64,000 nucleotides of DNA, from NCBI GenBank assembly GCA_963971285.1, contig OZ020244.1:27032001-27096000 (forward strand). The letters are read 5' to 3'. Source of the DNA: Astropecten irregularis (lineage: Eukaryota > Echinodermata > Asteroidea > Paxillosida > Astropectinidae). How positions within the stretch are numbered: the first letter of the stretch is position 1; each line of letters begins with the position of its first letter. The notes beneath the pieces are model-generated. The model searched no databases. It had not been told where the DNA came from and saw nothing but the letters and a program-made list of their open reading frames with translations. This document shows, in pieces, positions 1 through 11,894 of the stretch. The position numbers were made by a program, and so were the translations under genes.

Positions 1-2410
1 TGGCAAGGTACCAATGCAACATAACATCCACAATTTTAAGGTATTCTTTTTCGTCTATATCGTAAGTGGTAGAGAAGACCAAAGAAAAGGTCACATTCAG
101 GAAGCAGAGACTCACAGGCATACTGATATCAAACGGCTTGCCATCCTTCTTCTTGAAGATATCAACGAGGTGATTGGCTTCTTGGATGATAGCTGCCTCA
201 GCACCTGAAGTCCCGTATCCAAACTGACGAACGGTTCGCAGCATGTACTTCTTCTCTCTTTTCCACGATTCGGTGTATGACTCCAAAAAAACTCCTAAAA
301 TACCACAATGAAACCAACAACATCAGCATATAATATGCAACTTTGGAAATTTTGCGTCTGCAACCCAAGTGTTTTGTATATTGGAAACATTGTTTTCCCA
401 TGCAGCTTATTTTAGTAATAGTTGTTTTAGTAATTTAGTTTAACAATTAAGTTTTGCTTTATGGCAAAGACATGTAAACCTGGAACGAAGAAGAATGTGA
501 AACTTATTTGTTGTGGATGTGATCATGCTAATCCCAGTCAAAAGGTGGATCAGATCCACCAATTAGTGGATCTAGTGGGAACCGGGACTTACCAACTGCT
601 CTAGGAGTTTCGTTAATGAAGACAAAAGGCCAAGCTGGAGGGCGGTCCGACACGGCGGCAGACTGCCTCACAAATGCTTCCTTTATAGATTCATAGCTGT
701 TCAGAATAAGCAGTTTCCTGCAGGGGGAAAACAGACGTACTTTGTGAAGATCTGTGAAATCTTCTTGCACTTGTTTTCAATTCAGTTCATTAAGAATGAA
801 AAGATAACGTTCAGACTAGTGAAACCTTTGTGCACGGAAGTCATCTTCTATTGTCTTTTTAGCTGTGGGTATTAAACACTTTTTGAAGGTTTTCGTGAAA
901 GAAAATCAGAAATATGTCGTGTAATTAAGGTTAATTAACGAAAAAACAAAATAAGGTCAAAGGTTAGCATAATTATACGCATTTCCATCCTCAGCAAAAT
1001 TAATGTTAGAAGGATGTGGCACACCAATGATTTTAGACTGGTGCTCGTAGCTGTGACTAAATAATGTGGCAGCTGCCATATGAGAATTACAGGAACTCGA
1101 TACAAGTTCGTTTTAGCCGTCGTACACGATAGAGAAAGAAAAAAATCAGGATGGCAGAACATAAACAATTACTGAATTGAAAAGGAAACGTACGAGTGCT
1201 GGTATTTCATGGCTTTTCCGAATTATTCATGAAATGTTTCCTAGTTCGCGAAATGTTTCCGAGTTAACGAAATATTTTCAAGTTCACAAAATGTTTTCGA
1301 GTTCACAAAATGATTTAAACAAAAGGATTTCGAAAGCACAAAATGATTTTGCAAAAACTTGACTCAGAAAAGTCACGTGAGGTACGATTTTTTTTAATTA
1401 TCATAAAACGGCTCAATTGTATCGTTTATTATTGTGTGGAATGAACTTTTGAAAGACCTTTCCGGTCATGATAAAAGCATCAATTGGCGCCAAAAAATCG
1501 CCCAGCAAGGCCGGCGCGTATCTTTAAAACGGTCCACTAAAGGCTATTGTGGAAGCACACAAAGGCCTATAGCTACTCAATAAAGTATCCTTGTGGAGAC
1601 TGTGCTTTGTTGTGGTGTACCTGTTGAAATTTCTAGCGAAAGTCCCGTAAAATACATCTCTTTCCGACAAACAGGTATACCATAGAAATTCCTTTCTGTT
1701 GGGTTAATTCCAAATATCAGTTTTGTGAAAGCCTTGTGGAGACAAAAATTCACCTTTAAAATGTCCCAAAATGTCCCATATATAAAAACATATTCAACCT
1801 ATTGTCCGAGCTCCTAGGTCTATACACTGTACAAGGAAACAGATAATGCGTTCACATATAAAGCAGTGAGTGTGTACACTGTCAACATTTTTGGTAACAA
1901 TCTCGGTAATATTGTATGCCTGAGGTATGCCTGAAAAAGTAACTATAGTCGAGGACCTTACTTTGATAGCATACCGAAACAGAACTCTTCACATATTTGC
2001 CTATAACTTGATATTTTTGACCACGAATCTGTACTCAAGTTCTTTGACAAAATCCAAAGTATGCCTTGAAATAAAATAGCCTACAAATACTGTTTCACCC
2101 CAATACGCATACATTGTATTCAAGTCACTTACTTTCCGAAGAACCCAGTCAGAGTGAACACATGAGGGTGGTGTTGCTTTCCGATTTTAGTCATGTTGAC
2201 ATTTGTCTGTCCTGAGCTTGGTCCGTACAGCAGCATATTACCGATCAGAGGCCAGCCCCTCGGCCCAGGAGGAAAGCTGTATTTCAGCCGATACGCGATC
2301 AATCGGTACACCAGCACCGTCACTAGGAAAACCACGCCCAACAGGAGAATACTGGACAAATTTAAGCCCATGCTCGCCAAAAGTGAAACAACTTTCTCGA
2401 TGAGCGCCAT
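1..2410 (-). CDS. Cytochrome P450 gene A (clan-2-like, microsomal), 3' end outside window
   Basis: Partial P450 monooxygenase gene, expected to be a haem-thiolate enzyme anchored in the ER membrane. Exons on the minus strand: exon 1 2133-2410 (ATG at 2410), exon 2 593-717, exon 3 from 294 running off the left edge. Donors are GTAAGT, acceptors TGCAG and TTTTAG, phases 2 and 1, identical to the complete paralogues. Exon 1 encodes a hydrophobic N-terminal anchor followed by the Pro-rich hinge FPPGPRGWPLIGN. Exon 3 opens with the C-helix Trp segment ESWKREKKYMLRTVRQFGYG. All visible parts are open. The haem-binding Cys exon and the I- and K-helices lie outside the window, so function cannot be judged. 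It is closest to gene B, with near-identical exon 3 starts and a shared 5' leader. Intron 1 (718-2132) holds a short tandem repeat and a degenerate MITE fragment. Confidence 0.88.
1215..1352. repeat. Short tandem repeat, about 19-bp unit, in intron 1 of P450 A
   Basis: About seven degenerate head-to-tail units resembling AAAATGTTTTCGAGTTCAC run through this stretch. The spacing of the AAATG and AGTTCAC words is regular near 19-20 bp. An open reading frame crosses it but simply reads the repeat and has no other support. Confidence 0.55.
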
Positions 2411-4355
2411 GTTGAACCTTGTGGTTGAGCGAGTCAAATGAATGCCTATACAATTTATGTTATTATAATGTGTCGCTGACGTGTTGTATGACCCCGAGTA
2501 CATACACAAAGGTGCAATATCACAAAGTAACCAATGCATATCATCCAGGCGAACTTTGACCTTCATGGCCTTGGAAATACATGTATAGCTATAATACAGA
2601 AGTTGACTGTCCATAGGGTGCAATACTGATTACTGATCATTGTCAATGTTCCTAGCTTAGTTTTTCAGAAGTACTGGCGCATAGGGCGCAGCGCGTCGGG
2701 GTGTTGCTAATTTTGCGCCCAAACATTATAGCTCGTCAAGCTCCACTCCACTGGACGGCAGAGTAGGCCTGTACCGTATATAATAGGTCACAGATGGCAC
2801 AGCACGTACGCTTTAGTTGTTTTCTTATTTAATAACCTATAGCTTAGATTTTATTGACTTGAATTTCAATGCAGTACAATTCCCAGCGTTATAGATAAAT
2901 TAATGATTTCACAGGGTGGAAAAAGGCGCTGCAGTATACGTGCCCATCTACATCCAAGTTGCTTGAATTCAAGTTACCTGACGTGCTATCATTCGTGAAG
3001 CAGTCTGCTGCAATGGCAATATTATACGAGCCTTTTTCTCTCTTTTTTTTCCAAATTGTTTTTATACCATGAGAAATCAATAATATGAAATCAAATGAAG
3101 CTAACTAAATCCGAGAAAATTATGCTTGCGTTTTGAATTTATTAAACGGTTTAGAGCTCGAAACTGTTATATTAGAATCCTTTTCGTAATTAAGGCAGAT
3201 ATCGCGTGTCTAATAATAATAAGTCCATTACAAATGCAGTATTAAGTGATAAAAAAAAAGTATCATGACAAATCCAAGCGCCTTCAAAAATTTCAAAACT
3301 CATATCGCTCAGTACTTATTTTAACTTTTATACATGTATTTCAGAATTAAGCCTTACACTTCTCCAAAGTATCCTTATTTTATCTGTTCTGTTTATTTTT
3401 TAAAATTAGTTTATTTAAGTTACATGATGATCACTCATTGTGTAGTATCGTGTATTTGCCTTATACTTATCCATTCCATGTAGGTCTGGTTGTTGAGTCT
3501 GAAAGAAGATACGATGGTAAAATAATGTTAACGCTGTAGTGCCTATAGTAGGTTATACCCTCCTATCTTATACGGAATTGGAAAATCTACAAGCTAATTG
3601 GTTTTGGGGCGAAGTCTATCTTAGTTGTTAATATTGGAATATGTTGAGAGAATTATGCACATGACGCGCCCTAAACAAATCGCATGTTTTTGTTTCATGG
3701 TAATGGTTTTGTTATTACATGCTTATATGCAAAGATATATTTTAGTGCATAGGCCTATGTACATCAGCAGCCGTTGTAAACTGTGATTTGAAAATATAAT
3801 TGTAAGATTCTTATAGTATTAGTTTATAGTAAGAATTAAGTGTTAGCTAAACAAAGCAAGGCCCATAACTAACGGCAATCTTGGAAGCAAAGCAAATCAG
3901 GATAATATATTTTTACAACGAGAAAAAATTTGAACAAATTAGAAAAAAATATCCACAATTATATAGGCAACATAAAATCAGATGTTAGCTTTCCATGCTG
4001 ATTTTTCGTAATAATTATAATTACATTAATTCAACAGTAAGATAAAAACGAATCAGTGAAGCATAATTATTTTTTTAATGGAAACCTCTCATGCACCGAC
4101 TAGGAGAAAAAAACACATTTTGATCACTGTGAATGAATTGTGAATTTTTGATGGGTTTATTTTTATGGTGCACAAAGAGCTATGTTGGTGAGAAGCCCTT
4201 CTTTTATTTGGGATTCCTCTTCAAGAAATTGTTCGCTATGTATTCTGTTAAAATTTGTATCTTGTCATTGAGTTTACGCCAACAGCCTTTCAATATTGAC
4301 TTGAATGTGAAGACATTAAACATTCATATTCGAGGGAATGGGCTTAGACCACCAG
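2411..4355. other. Intergenic spacer between P450 B (3' end) and P450 A (5' end)
   Basis: AT-rich DNA with no supported gene. The first 45 bases next to gene A match the corresponding stretch upstream of gene B (7971-8015) closely. They are probably shared 5' untranslated sequence or proximal promoter. The rest shows only simple A/T-rich runs and scattered short reading frames. Confidence 0.6.
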
Positions 4356-7300
4356 TTACTCCCTGAGTTCCGCCTGGAGTCGGAATTTAGGAGGGTTCAC
4401 GAAGAGCCATTCTGCCGCCAACTTGGGTTTAGGGTCACCGTCTGGAAGCTTGAACTTGTATTTCTGGATCAGGGTGGCGTAGAAGAGGAAGAACTGCTTT
4501 TGACAATGGTACTCGCCGACGCAGCTTCTGCGTCCTGGATATGATGTAAGAGGGAATGTACAATTGAAATTATGAAAGTTGCAATCGAGAAGCTTCATAT
4601 CATTTGAAAATGTTATCATTCTTCTGAAACGTTTAGCATTTATATAAGGCTAAGTATATAGATTAGAGGGATCGGAAGAGAAATACGAACCAGCTGAGAA
4701 TGGTATAAAGCACTCTGGACGTACGATGCGACCCTGCTCGTTGATGAACCTCTCAGGCTTGAAGCTTTCTGGATCATCCCAGAGATCAGGATCGAAGTGC
4801 GCAGCGTAGATGTTCGAGATGACAGTTGTACCTTTAGGAATCTTGTATCCGAAAATGTCGACATCCTGTGCAGTGCAGTGCGGTGTCAAAAACCAGAAGG
4901 CGGTGTCCATGCGAAGGGATTCCAGAACGACGGCCTCCGTGTACGGCAACTTCTCTTTATCCTTTAACTTCGGTGACCGGTCTCCGATGACCTCTTGGAT
5001 CTCGTCGAAGACTTTCTGCTGAACCTCTGGATGTAGCACAGTGGCCATCATCATGAAGTTGAAAACACCGACAGCCGTGTCGCCTTGATCAGGCAAAAAG
5101 AAGAAGATCATCCACAACAACTTCTCCGCGTTGAAATCCCTCAAGTCGCTGTTAGGGTCGTTTTTAGCCATGTCGATCAAGCATGCGTCCACCAAATCAC
5201 GGGGGTGGTCGGGATCCAAGGTGGCTCTGTGATAGTCTATATGCTTCTGTGTGAATCCCAGAAGATCCGCTGTTATCTTTTTCCCTAGTTGGAGACGGGC
5301 ATTGACCCCAAGCTTGTCGAAGAGGGGCAGGAATGGCTCCACGTCCATCAAGTCGAAGATGGCAAGGTACCAATGCAACATAATGTCCACAATTTTCAGG
5401 TAATCTTTGTCGTCCATCTCGTAGGTGGTTGAGAAGATCAAAGTAAAGGTCACATTCAGGAAGCAGAGACTCACAGGCATACTGATATCAAACGGCTTGC
5501 CATCCTTCTTCTTGAAGATATCAACGAGGTGATTGGCTTCTTGGATGATAGCTGCCTCAGCACCTGAAGTCCCGTATCCAAACTGACGAACGGTTCGCAG
5601 CATGTACTTCTTCTCTCTTTTCCATGATTCGGTGTATGACTCCAAGAAAACGCCTGAAATACCACAGTGATACCAACACCATTGTCGCACCAATTGGACA
5701 AAATGACACCAGTTAAAATGAAAATGAAAAATATCAGCCATAATAATATGCAACTTGGATTTGTTTTCTTTTTATACATGTAATTGGGTGACGGGCATTT
5801 GGCAACGGCACCCTGTTTATACATTTACTTGAAACTTTTTTTTCTCCTGCAGCTCATTTTGAACTGCCATTTTATCAACTTCGCATAACGCTCAATGGCA
5901 AGGTCAATAACTGACCTGAAACGAAAAAGTATGTCTGTAGCTTATTTGTTGTGGATGCGATCACAATGACACTTACCAACTGCTCTGGGAGTTTCGTTAA
6001 TGAAGACAAAAGGCCAAGCTTGTGGGCGATCAGACATGATGGCAGACTGCCTCACAAATCCTTCCTTTATAGATTCATAGCTGTTCAGAATAAACAGCTT
6101 CCTACAGGAGAAAAACAGACGTTGTGAAGATCGTGTTCGAGGAGTTATACATTGATTTTAATTCTTTTTTTTTATGAAAAGATCCCAAATTTATCTTTAA
6201 TTGTCTTTTAATAGTTTGGGGTATTACAGGATTCACTAAAACAGTATACATTTGTACTCACAGGAAAAACACGTTTGCAATTGTATACCGCTGGGTATAC
6301 ACTGTTCAAGGGCGTGTACAGCATTGGTAAAATTAATGTGTGTCAAAGCAATTGCAGGCTTATCATAATTTGCCCTACATGGAAGAAAAACAAATCTGCG
6401 AAATTTTCAGCTCAATTCATTGGAAACAGTAGAAGACGATAACAAACTGCATATGTTGCAATTGTTGTTGCAATTGCCAACATCTGTGGGAATAGCTGTC
6501 TCATTTTTTTATATTTAAGATCAAAAATGTTTGGTGTTTGGTTTGACTCTTTTCTTGATAAATACAGCATTTCCGGTAGAAACATTTTCCCAGTAACTTA
6601 AACTGTAAGTAAAACGCAAATCTGTGAACATTTCTGTTTTTGTTTGTTACCACGCGCTGTACATGCCCTTTAAGTTGTATGTTGAATATACCAGTAGCCT
6701 TTTGAAGAAAGTCAATGGGAACATAGACGAATGGGAGACTTTGGAGCTGGGTGTTCAAGTTGATAGTGCACGCGCACGCATGCGTACAACAATGCGCGCA
6801 TGCTCACTATTGCGCGCGCATGCTCAGATATTGCAAAAAATACCTGTCTGATTCAGTCTGCTGCCGCCAACGTATCAAAAGTCTCCAATAGGCGTGGTTG
6901 GCGCCCTCTTTTCATTTAAAAGAAAGACTGCGGTGGTGTAAGTACGTATAGGCCCCTATATTGTTTTGTACCCCACCAATCATTATTTTATTGAAATCTG
7001 GGAAGCCGGAGGGCTAATCATGAGCAAGCAAAAGACCTGTGAGGAAATCCGGGAGACGTTGTCCATGCCGAATATTCTTCTAACTCCGTGTTCCATTCAG
7101 GAATAAATCGAGGCACCCCCTACCAAGCCAGAGTTGTAGTGCATTACATTGATCAACACCACCGCAGTTTCTTGTCCTAATCAAAAGAGGGCGCCATTTA
7201 AAACAATGTGCTCGGATTACTGTGTCGTCTTATGTGGCTTTTCTGTATAGCCCTGTATTTGTGATCAGTGTGTGAGCCTGGAGCCATAAAACAGAGATGG

Positions 7301-7970
7301 GAGCCAACATTCTCGAGAAACTATAGTCCTGTTTAATACAAAAGTCATGTTACGCCCTAGTCCGGCCAATAATGAAACCTTTGAATAACATCATACATCT
7401 AGGCTTAAATCCAGATTATACATGTAGTGCTATGCAGCTATAGAGAGACACCACACCTCCCACGGTAAACAAGCTTCCCGGGGGGTCAAATTGGATAATG
7501 GTGAATGTGATAAAGGTCAAGTTGAAACATTTAACGTGAAAGGGAGAAATGCAAAGACCATGTTTCATTTTTTTCATTGATGATTGGTCTGGCGAGGCGC
7601 AACTTTAATACAAGCCAGGTTTTTTCTTTCCATCCTCCCATATTCCTGCAAACTGCTTCATCCCATAGCAAGCGTACACAGTTAATACTCACCTTCCGAA
7701 GAACCCAGTCAGAGTGAAGACATGAGGGTGGTACTGCCTGCCGATTCTAGTAATGTTGGCATTTGTCTGCCCTGAACTTGGTCCGTAGAGTCCAATATTA
7801 CCAATCAGAGGCCAGCCCCTCGGCCCAGGAGGAAAGTTGTATTTCAGCCGGTGCGCGATCCACCGGCACACCAGCACCGTCACTAGGAACACCACGCCCA
7901 ACAGGAGAATACTGGACAAATTTAAGTCCATACTCGCCAAAAGTGAGACAACTTTATCAATGAGCGCCAT
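4356..7970 (-). CDS. Cytochrome P450 gene B (clan-2-like, microsomal), complete
   Basis: Complete four-exon P450 gene: exon 1 7693-7970 (ATG at 7970), exon 2 5977-6101, exon 3 4691-5653, exon 4 4356-4534 (TAA at 4356-4358); phases 2, 1, 1; 514 residues, a normal length for microsomal P450s. Landmarks: N-terminal membrane anchor (about residues 14-36), hinge FPPGPRGWPLIGN, C-helix Trp145, I-helix DQGDTA at 323-328 with Thr present, K-helix ESLR at 379-382, PERF after it, and haem loop FSAGRRSCVGE with the Cys460 thiolate ligand. The I-helix lacks the usual Ala-Gly pair before the acid. The ATG was chosen because all six paralogues start MA-L/F at this point. Expected role: NADPH-reductase-dependent oxidation of a small lipophilic substrate; the substrate is unknown. 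It is the only complete copy here with Phe at the start of the haem loop. Confidence 0.92.
6900..7195. mobile_element. MITE with about 40-bp inverted ends starting GGCGCCCTCTTTT
   Basis: Both ends begin with GGCGCCCTCTTTT and continue as an imperfect inverted repeat through ACTGCGGTGGTGT, enclosing roughly 300 bp with no coding potential. It sits in intron 1 of P450 B. A fragment carrying the same AAAAGAGGGCGCCA end lies near 55062, so the family is dispersed. I could not establish the target duplication. Confidence 0.55.
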
Positions 7971-8041
7971 GTTGAACCTGGTGGTTGAACGAGTCAAAAG
8001 AATGCCTATACACTGTATACAATGCCAAGTTGTCGATGACG

Positions 8042-8049
8042 TATTTTAT
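8042..8049 (-). promoter_or_regulatory. Possible TATA-like box of P450 B
   Basis: On the minus strand the word ATAAAATA lies about 72-80 bases upstream of the gene B start codon, followed by the leader block shared with gene A. The position fits a core promoter with a 40-50 nt leader, but AT-rich DNA makes chance matches common. Confidence 0.22.
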
Positions 8050-9311
8050 GATCCCCGATAAACAATATGGTACGATATCACAAACGTACGTATGCATGCA
8101 GGCGAACTTTAACCTGTGGCCCTTGAACATAAAGCCCGACACACACAGTGCATGCAAGTGGTTGTTTCCATCGGTTTTGGGCATTTTATCTGCATTGGAA
8201 GCAATAACAGCAATCTCGACCCTTAGTAAAAATGAATTGCAAGTTAAATAATCATTATCGAGTAAACTAGATCTGAACGCACCCAAACCAGTTAAAACTG
8301 ATTTCAATTGTAGCAATCGAAATTAAGCAAAATAATGAAAATATCATTGTAGGAATTCAATGTAAATGAACAATGGTCATCCTATAAATAATAGCCCACG
8401 TAATGTATAAGAGCTGCGAGCGTTTTTTTTTTCAAATGAGTAAGTTCCTATCGATTTGCACTTTCATACAAATCACAAAGGTGTACAATCACCCTATACG
8501 AAGGAGGGATACTAACTGTATTTTGCGTACAGGACTACAGGTTTATAGACGTCGAACCTCAAGTTGAGGATTCTCTAATTACTGTTGGTTTATTCTTCCA
8601 GATCGTGATACATGCATGTATTTACTGAACCCTCGATGGTAGTGTTATGGCAACCTGTACCCTGCCAGTACAGTACGTGTATAGTACGTGTGAATATCCT
8701 AGCTAGTCTTGTTCAAGACGTTACGTCGTTGTGTTTGGCCAACAGATCGCACGTGTTAACACAGCAAACGACCCGAAATAGCGTCTACGCCACACACACA
8801 TGCCCGTTATAACGTCTTGTCACTTTACTCCAAATTGCCCGGAAAACTCCGGGCATTTACCCACCGCGTTTATGGAAATCTCCATAAAAATAACTTTCAT
8901 AGTTTTTAATAATTCAGCCATTTTCGGTAAAAGATATTCTGCGCAAAACACGGTTACTTTAAGGAAAAAAACCCATTGTTTGAGTTTTCTGTTGGTCATT
9001 TGAAATTGTCTACTTTTTTTAAGCTCTAATTCTCAGATTGTGAGATGGAAATCGAACATTTCTGTCCGCAGTGAAACATGGTTGCCTTGGTTACATTTAA
9101 ATCAAAATAATAATATCAACCTCAACATTATTTTGTGGAGTGGAGTTCTTTTATAAAAAAAACTTAATTTATTACACCAATATTAATTACTAGTAAACTT
9201 ATTATTAATTATTAAACAGTTACCTTGAATACATATAAATTTGCTTGAAAAACACTTAATCCCACATTAATTTTGTTTCATACTTTTGTTTATTTTTCGA
9301 TATCTAGGGTT

Positions 9312-9394
9312 AGACTGGTTCCCGTTCCCTACAGTAGTCTCCTGACGTCTATCGTCACCTATATATTTTATGTATTGGGACGGGAACCAGTCTA
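9312..9394. mobile_element. 83-bp inverted-repeat element with 10-bp target duplication
   Basis: The ends AGACTGGTTCCCGT and ACGGGAACCAGTCT are exact reverse complements. The element is flanked by the direct repeat ATCTAGGGTT at 9302-9311 and 9395-9404. A 9-10-bp target duplication is typical of Mutator-like elements, so this may be a tiny non-autonomous MULE-type MITE; that superfamily assignment is inference. Confidence 0.6.
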
Positions 9395-10080
9395 ATCTAG
9401 GGTTTGCCCATAGTTTTTTTTTAAAGATGGCGTCCGTTTACAAAAATATTACGCGCTCGCGCCCTCTGCTGTCGGTCTGTAGGTTATTTATGTCTGTGAA
9501 TTGCCCCGACCCCATATTGCTGCAATGACAACAAAATAGTGTAGATTTATTTCAATAAAAAAAATAATCTTTTGCTCATAATAGATTTTGTATCATGATA
9601 CACAATATCGACAGGAACCAGGAGATTACGAGGTTTATTCTTTAAAAACCCACAATCAGATCTATCATTAAATTTAAACAAAACTTCATTCATTTAAAAA
9701 ATAAAAGCCATACATCTGAAACACAAGCTGCCTTATTGTACAAATCCATTAAAATTTAAATACTTATCTAAGATTTTGGTTGATATTCCATTCATCTCAT
9801 TGTACAATTTTTGTTTTTGTTTAGTTTTTTTTTAATTTAGATTTAAATTTGTTGATGACAATTCATTTCACAACAATTCTTGCCACATTGCCGGGAAGGT
9901 ACATCTATGATGTTGTTGGCTCAACAAAGTCTTTTCATAAATTCTGATATGCCAATAATATTACAAAACTGAGATTAAACTTAGTCCGTGTTCTCGAAAC
10001 AGTTCTATCTAAAATCTTATGTCTGTAGCTTCGGGTGAACTGATTTGTGTACTTCCACTTCTTTCTCGGCCTGCGGTAAT

Positions 10081-11419
10081 CAGGCGCGGATCCAGGATTT
10101 CTCAAGACGGGGGGCACACTCAAAGTGAATCATCTGAATGTCAATCTTTCCTACCTACATGGTAGATGGACGAAGATCCAATGTAGGCCTATACATACAT
10201 GTATTGTATTGTCACAAAATTTAATTGGTATCCTATCGGGCGAAGTTTGACGATATATCCTTTGAAGCATTAATAACTGTCATGACATAATATTTGTTAT
10301 GCGTGTCATACTGGGGAGCAGTGGCGTACACAGGATTTTTCCAAGGGTGTGTTTATAAAAAAAACCTTGCGAAGCCACGGCGTGGGGTGCGGGGCCCGCT
10401 GAAGGGCCCCGGAAATTTTTTTGGATATTAGATGTTCTCTGATGAATTCTAGAGTATTTCCGGGCCCTTTTTGATACCTTTTTGCCATGGAAATAGGATG
10501 GAATTTGTTCGTTTTATTTTTAATTTAGGATTTTAGAGACAAAGGATTTTTATATTTTGGGATGGCAAATTTGTTTTCATACAGTTTTCAGTTTGACGAA
10601 GGATCAAAAGGAAATAATCATTCAGCCACAAAATTCCTTTTAACAATATTAAGAAATATGAAATATGATTATTAAACCATTTGCACCCGTTTTGAAGAAA
10701 CACGGCCAATTATTTTGTACCAGTTATCTGGCGGCCGATACAAAAAACATTCACACCCCAGGAAAAGAAATGTTTGTATACGCAACCGCGAAACTTTATA
10801 ATATTCACACCCGTCAAAATGTCAAATAAATATATTCATCTGGCACTAATGGGCTTCCGTACAAAGCTGTGTAGTCGACATTTTGAAAATGTTTCATTTC
10901 TAATAATTCAAATGAATTGCTTTTCAATAAACATGGAATTTCAACAAAAATCTAAATGAAATCCAGACAGAACGAAGTCTCGGACTTCCTTTCAAAAGTA
11001 AGAACAGTGTCCATTTATTTAGTGGAGTAGCGTTACCATGGATTAGAGGAAGGAAATACAAGTACATGTAATGTTGGGATCACTGCTTATAAAGTGATCG
11101 ACAAGATTAGGAGGATCGGACTGTGCCGCCCATCCGTACCGTACTCTGCTTCGTGGCTACGTCAGCTGTGTACAGTGCAAATGAGTTTTTGTTACCGTGC
11201 GCACTAGTAAAAAGGCGAGCCGAGACATTTGCCTGTTGTCAGTTTTTCTTTGTGTGGCCGATAGAATGAACTGAAGAATTATGATTTTCTGCTCCTCTTC
11301 CTTCTTTCTCTTTTTATTTTTTATTTCGTCAAATTTTACCGGGGCACAATTTTTTTTCACCTCGTCAAATTTGACCGGGGGGCACGTGCCCCCGCGGCCC
11401 ACCCCTGGATCCGCGCGTG
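10081..11419. mobile_element. Non-autonomous TIR transposon starting CAGGCGCGGATCCAGG
   Basis: Left end CAGGCGCGGATCCAGG and right end CCTGGATCCGCGCGTG are inverted copies with one mismatch and one gap. Both sides are flanked by GTAAT (10076-10080 and 11420-11424). The sequence next to each end is a G- or C-rich GGGGGGCAC-type run, as in other hAT-like elements of this window. No transposase is recognisable in the 1.34 kb. A second element-like start, CAGTGGCGTACACAGG at 10319, is embedded inside and shares its GGGCCCGCTGAAGGGCCC-type core with the element at 59915-60820. Confidence 0.55.
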
Positions 11420-11894
11420 GTAATACACACAATCAAGTCGTTTCCGTCACTCAACTGCAGCAACTCAGGCTGAAAGTGAACAACTCAAGCCAAATAAAAT
11501 TATTACTACTCGTGATCAACCGCAACTTGATTGAGGGCGCTATTGTTTATTTACAGCCCTGCACGCTAAACATGTTCATCACAACACGTCGTGAATATAA
11601 ATGTCGTGACTAGTTGGAAAAGCCAACATCTGGAGCAGGAACTTCCGTTACTGGCACTATGATTGCTCATTAAAGACTGCTTTGTTTTTGGTAGTTGTCA
11701 AAACTGTCTGTACTGTCGCACTAGTAGTACTGGTGCTAACTACACTCAGGACAACATCGAATCTGGACCAAGAACGAGTGGGCCCTAACGTTAGGCTATG
11801 CAAACTACGGACCCCGAGTGACTAGTTGATCGCATCGGACGTTCGACCGTGCTAGGCAGGGAGGCCTACGGGTAAGCTACGCAGCTCAGTTAAA

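Larger units (their letters stand above)
7971..11894. other. Divergent intergenic region between P450 B and the receptor gene
   Basis: This spacer separates the minus-strand P450 B start from the plus-strand receptor start and should hold both promoters. From 8100 to 9300 I see no gene or clear repeat. It then carries a small inverted-repeat element (9312-9394) and a 1.3-kb TIR element (10081-11419). The last 470 bases before the receptor ATG are less AT-rich and free of recognised repeats, which suits a promoter; no TATA box stands out. Confidence 0.5.
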
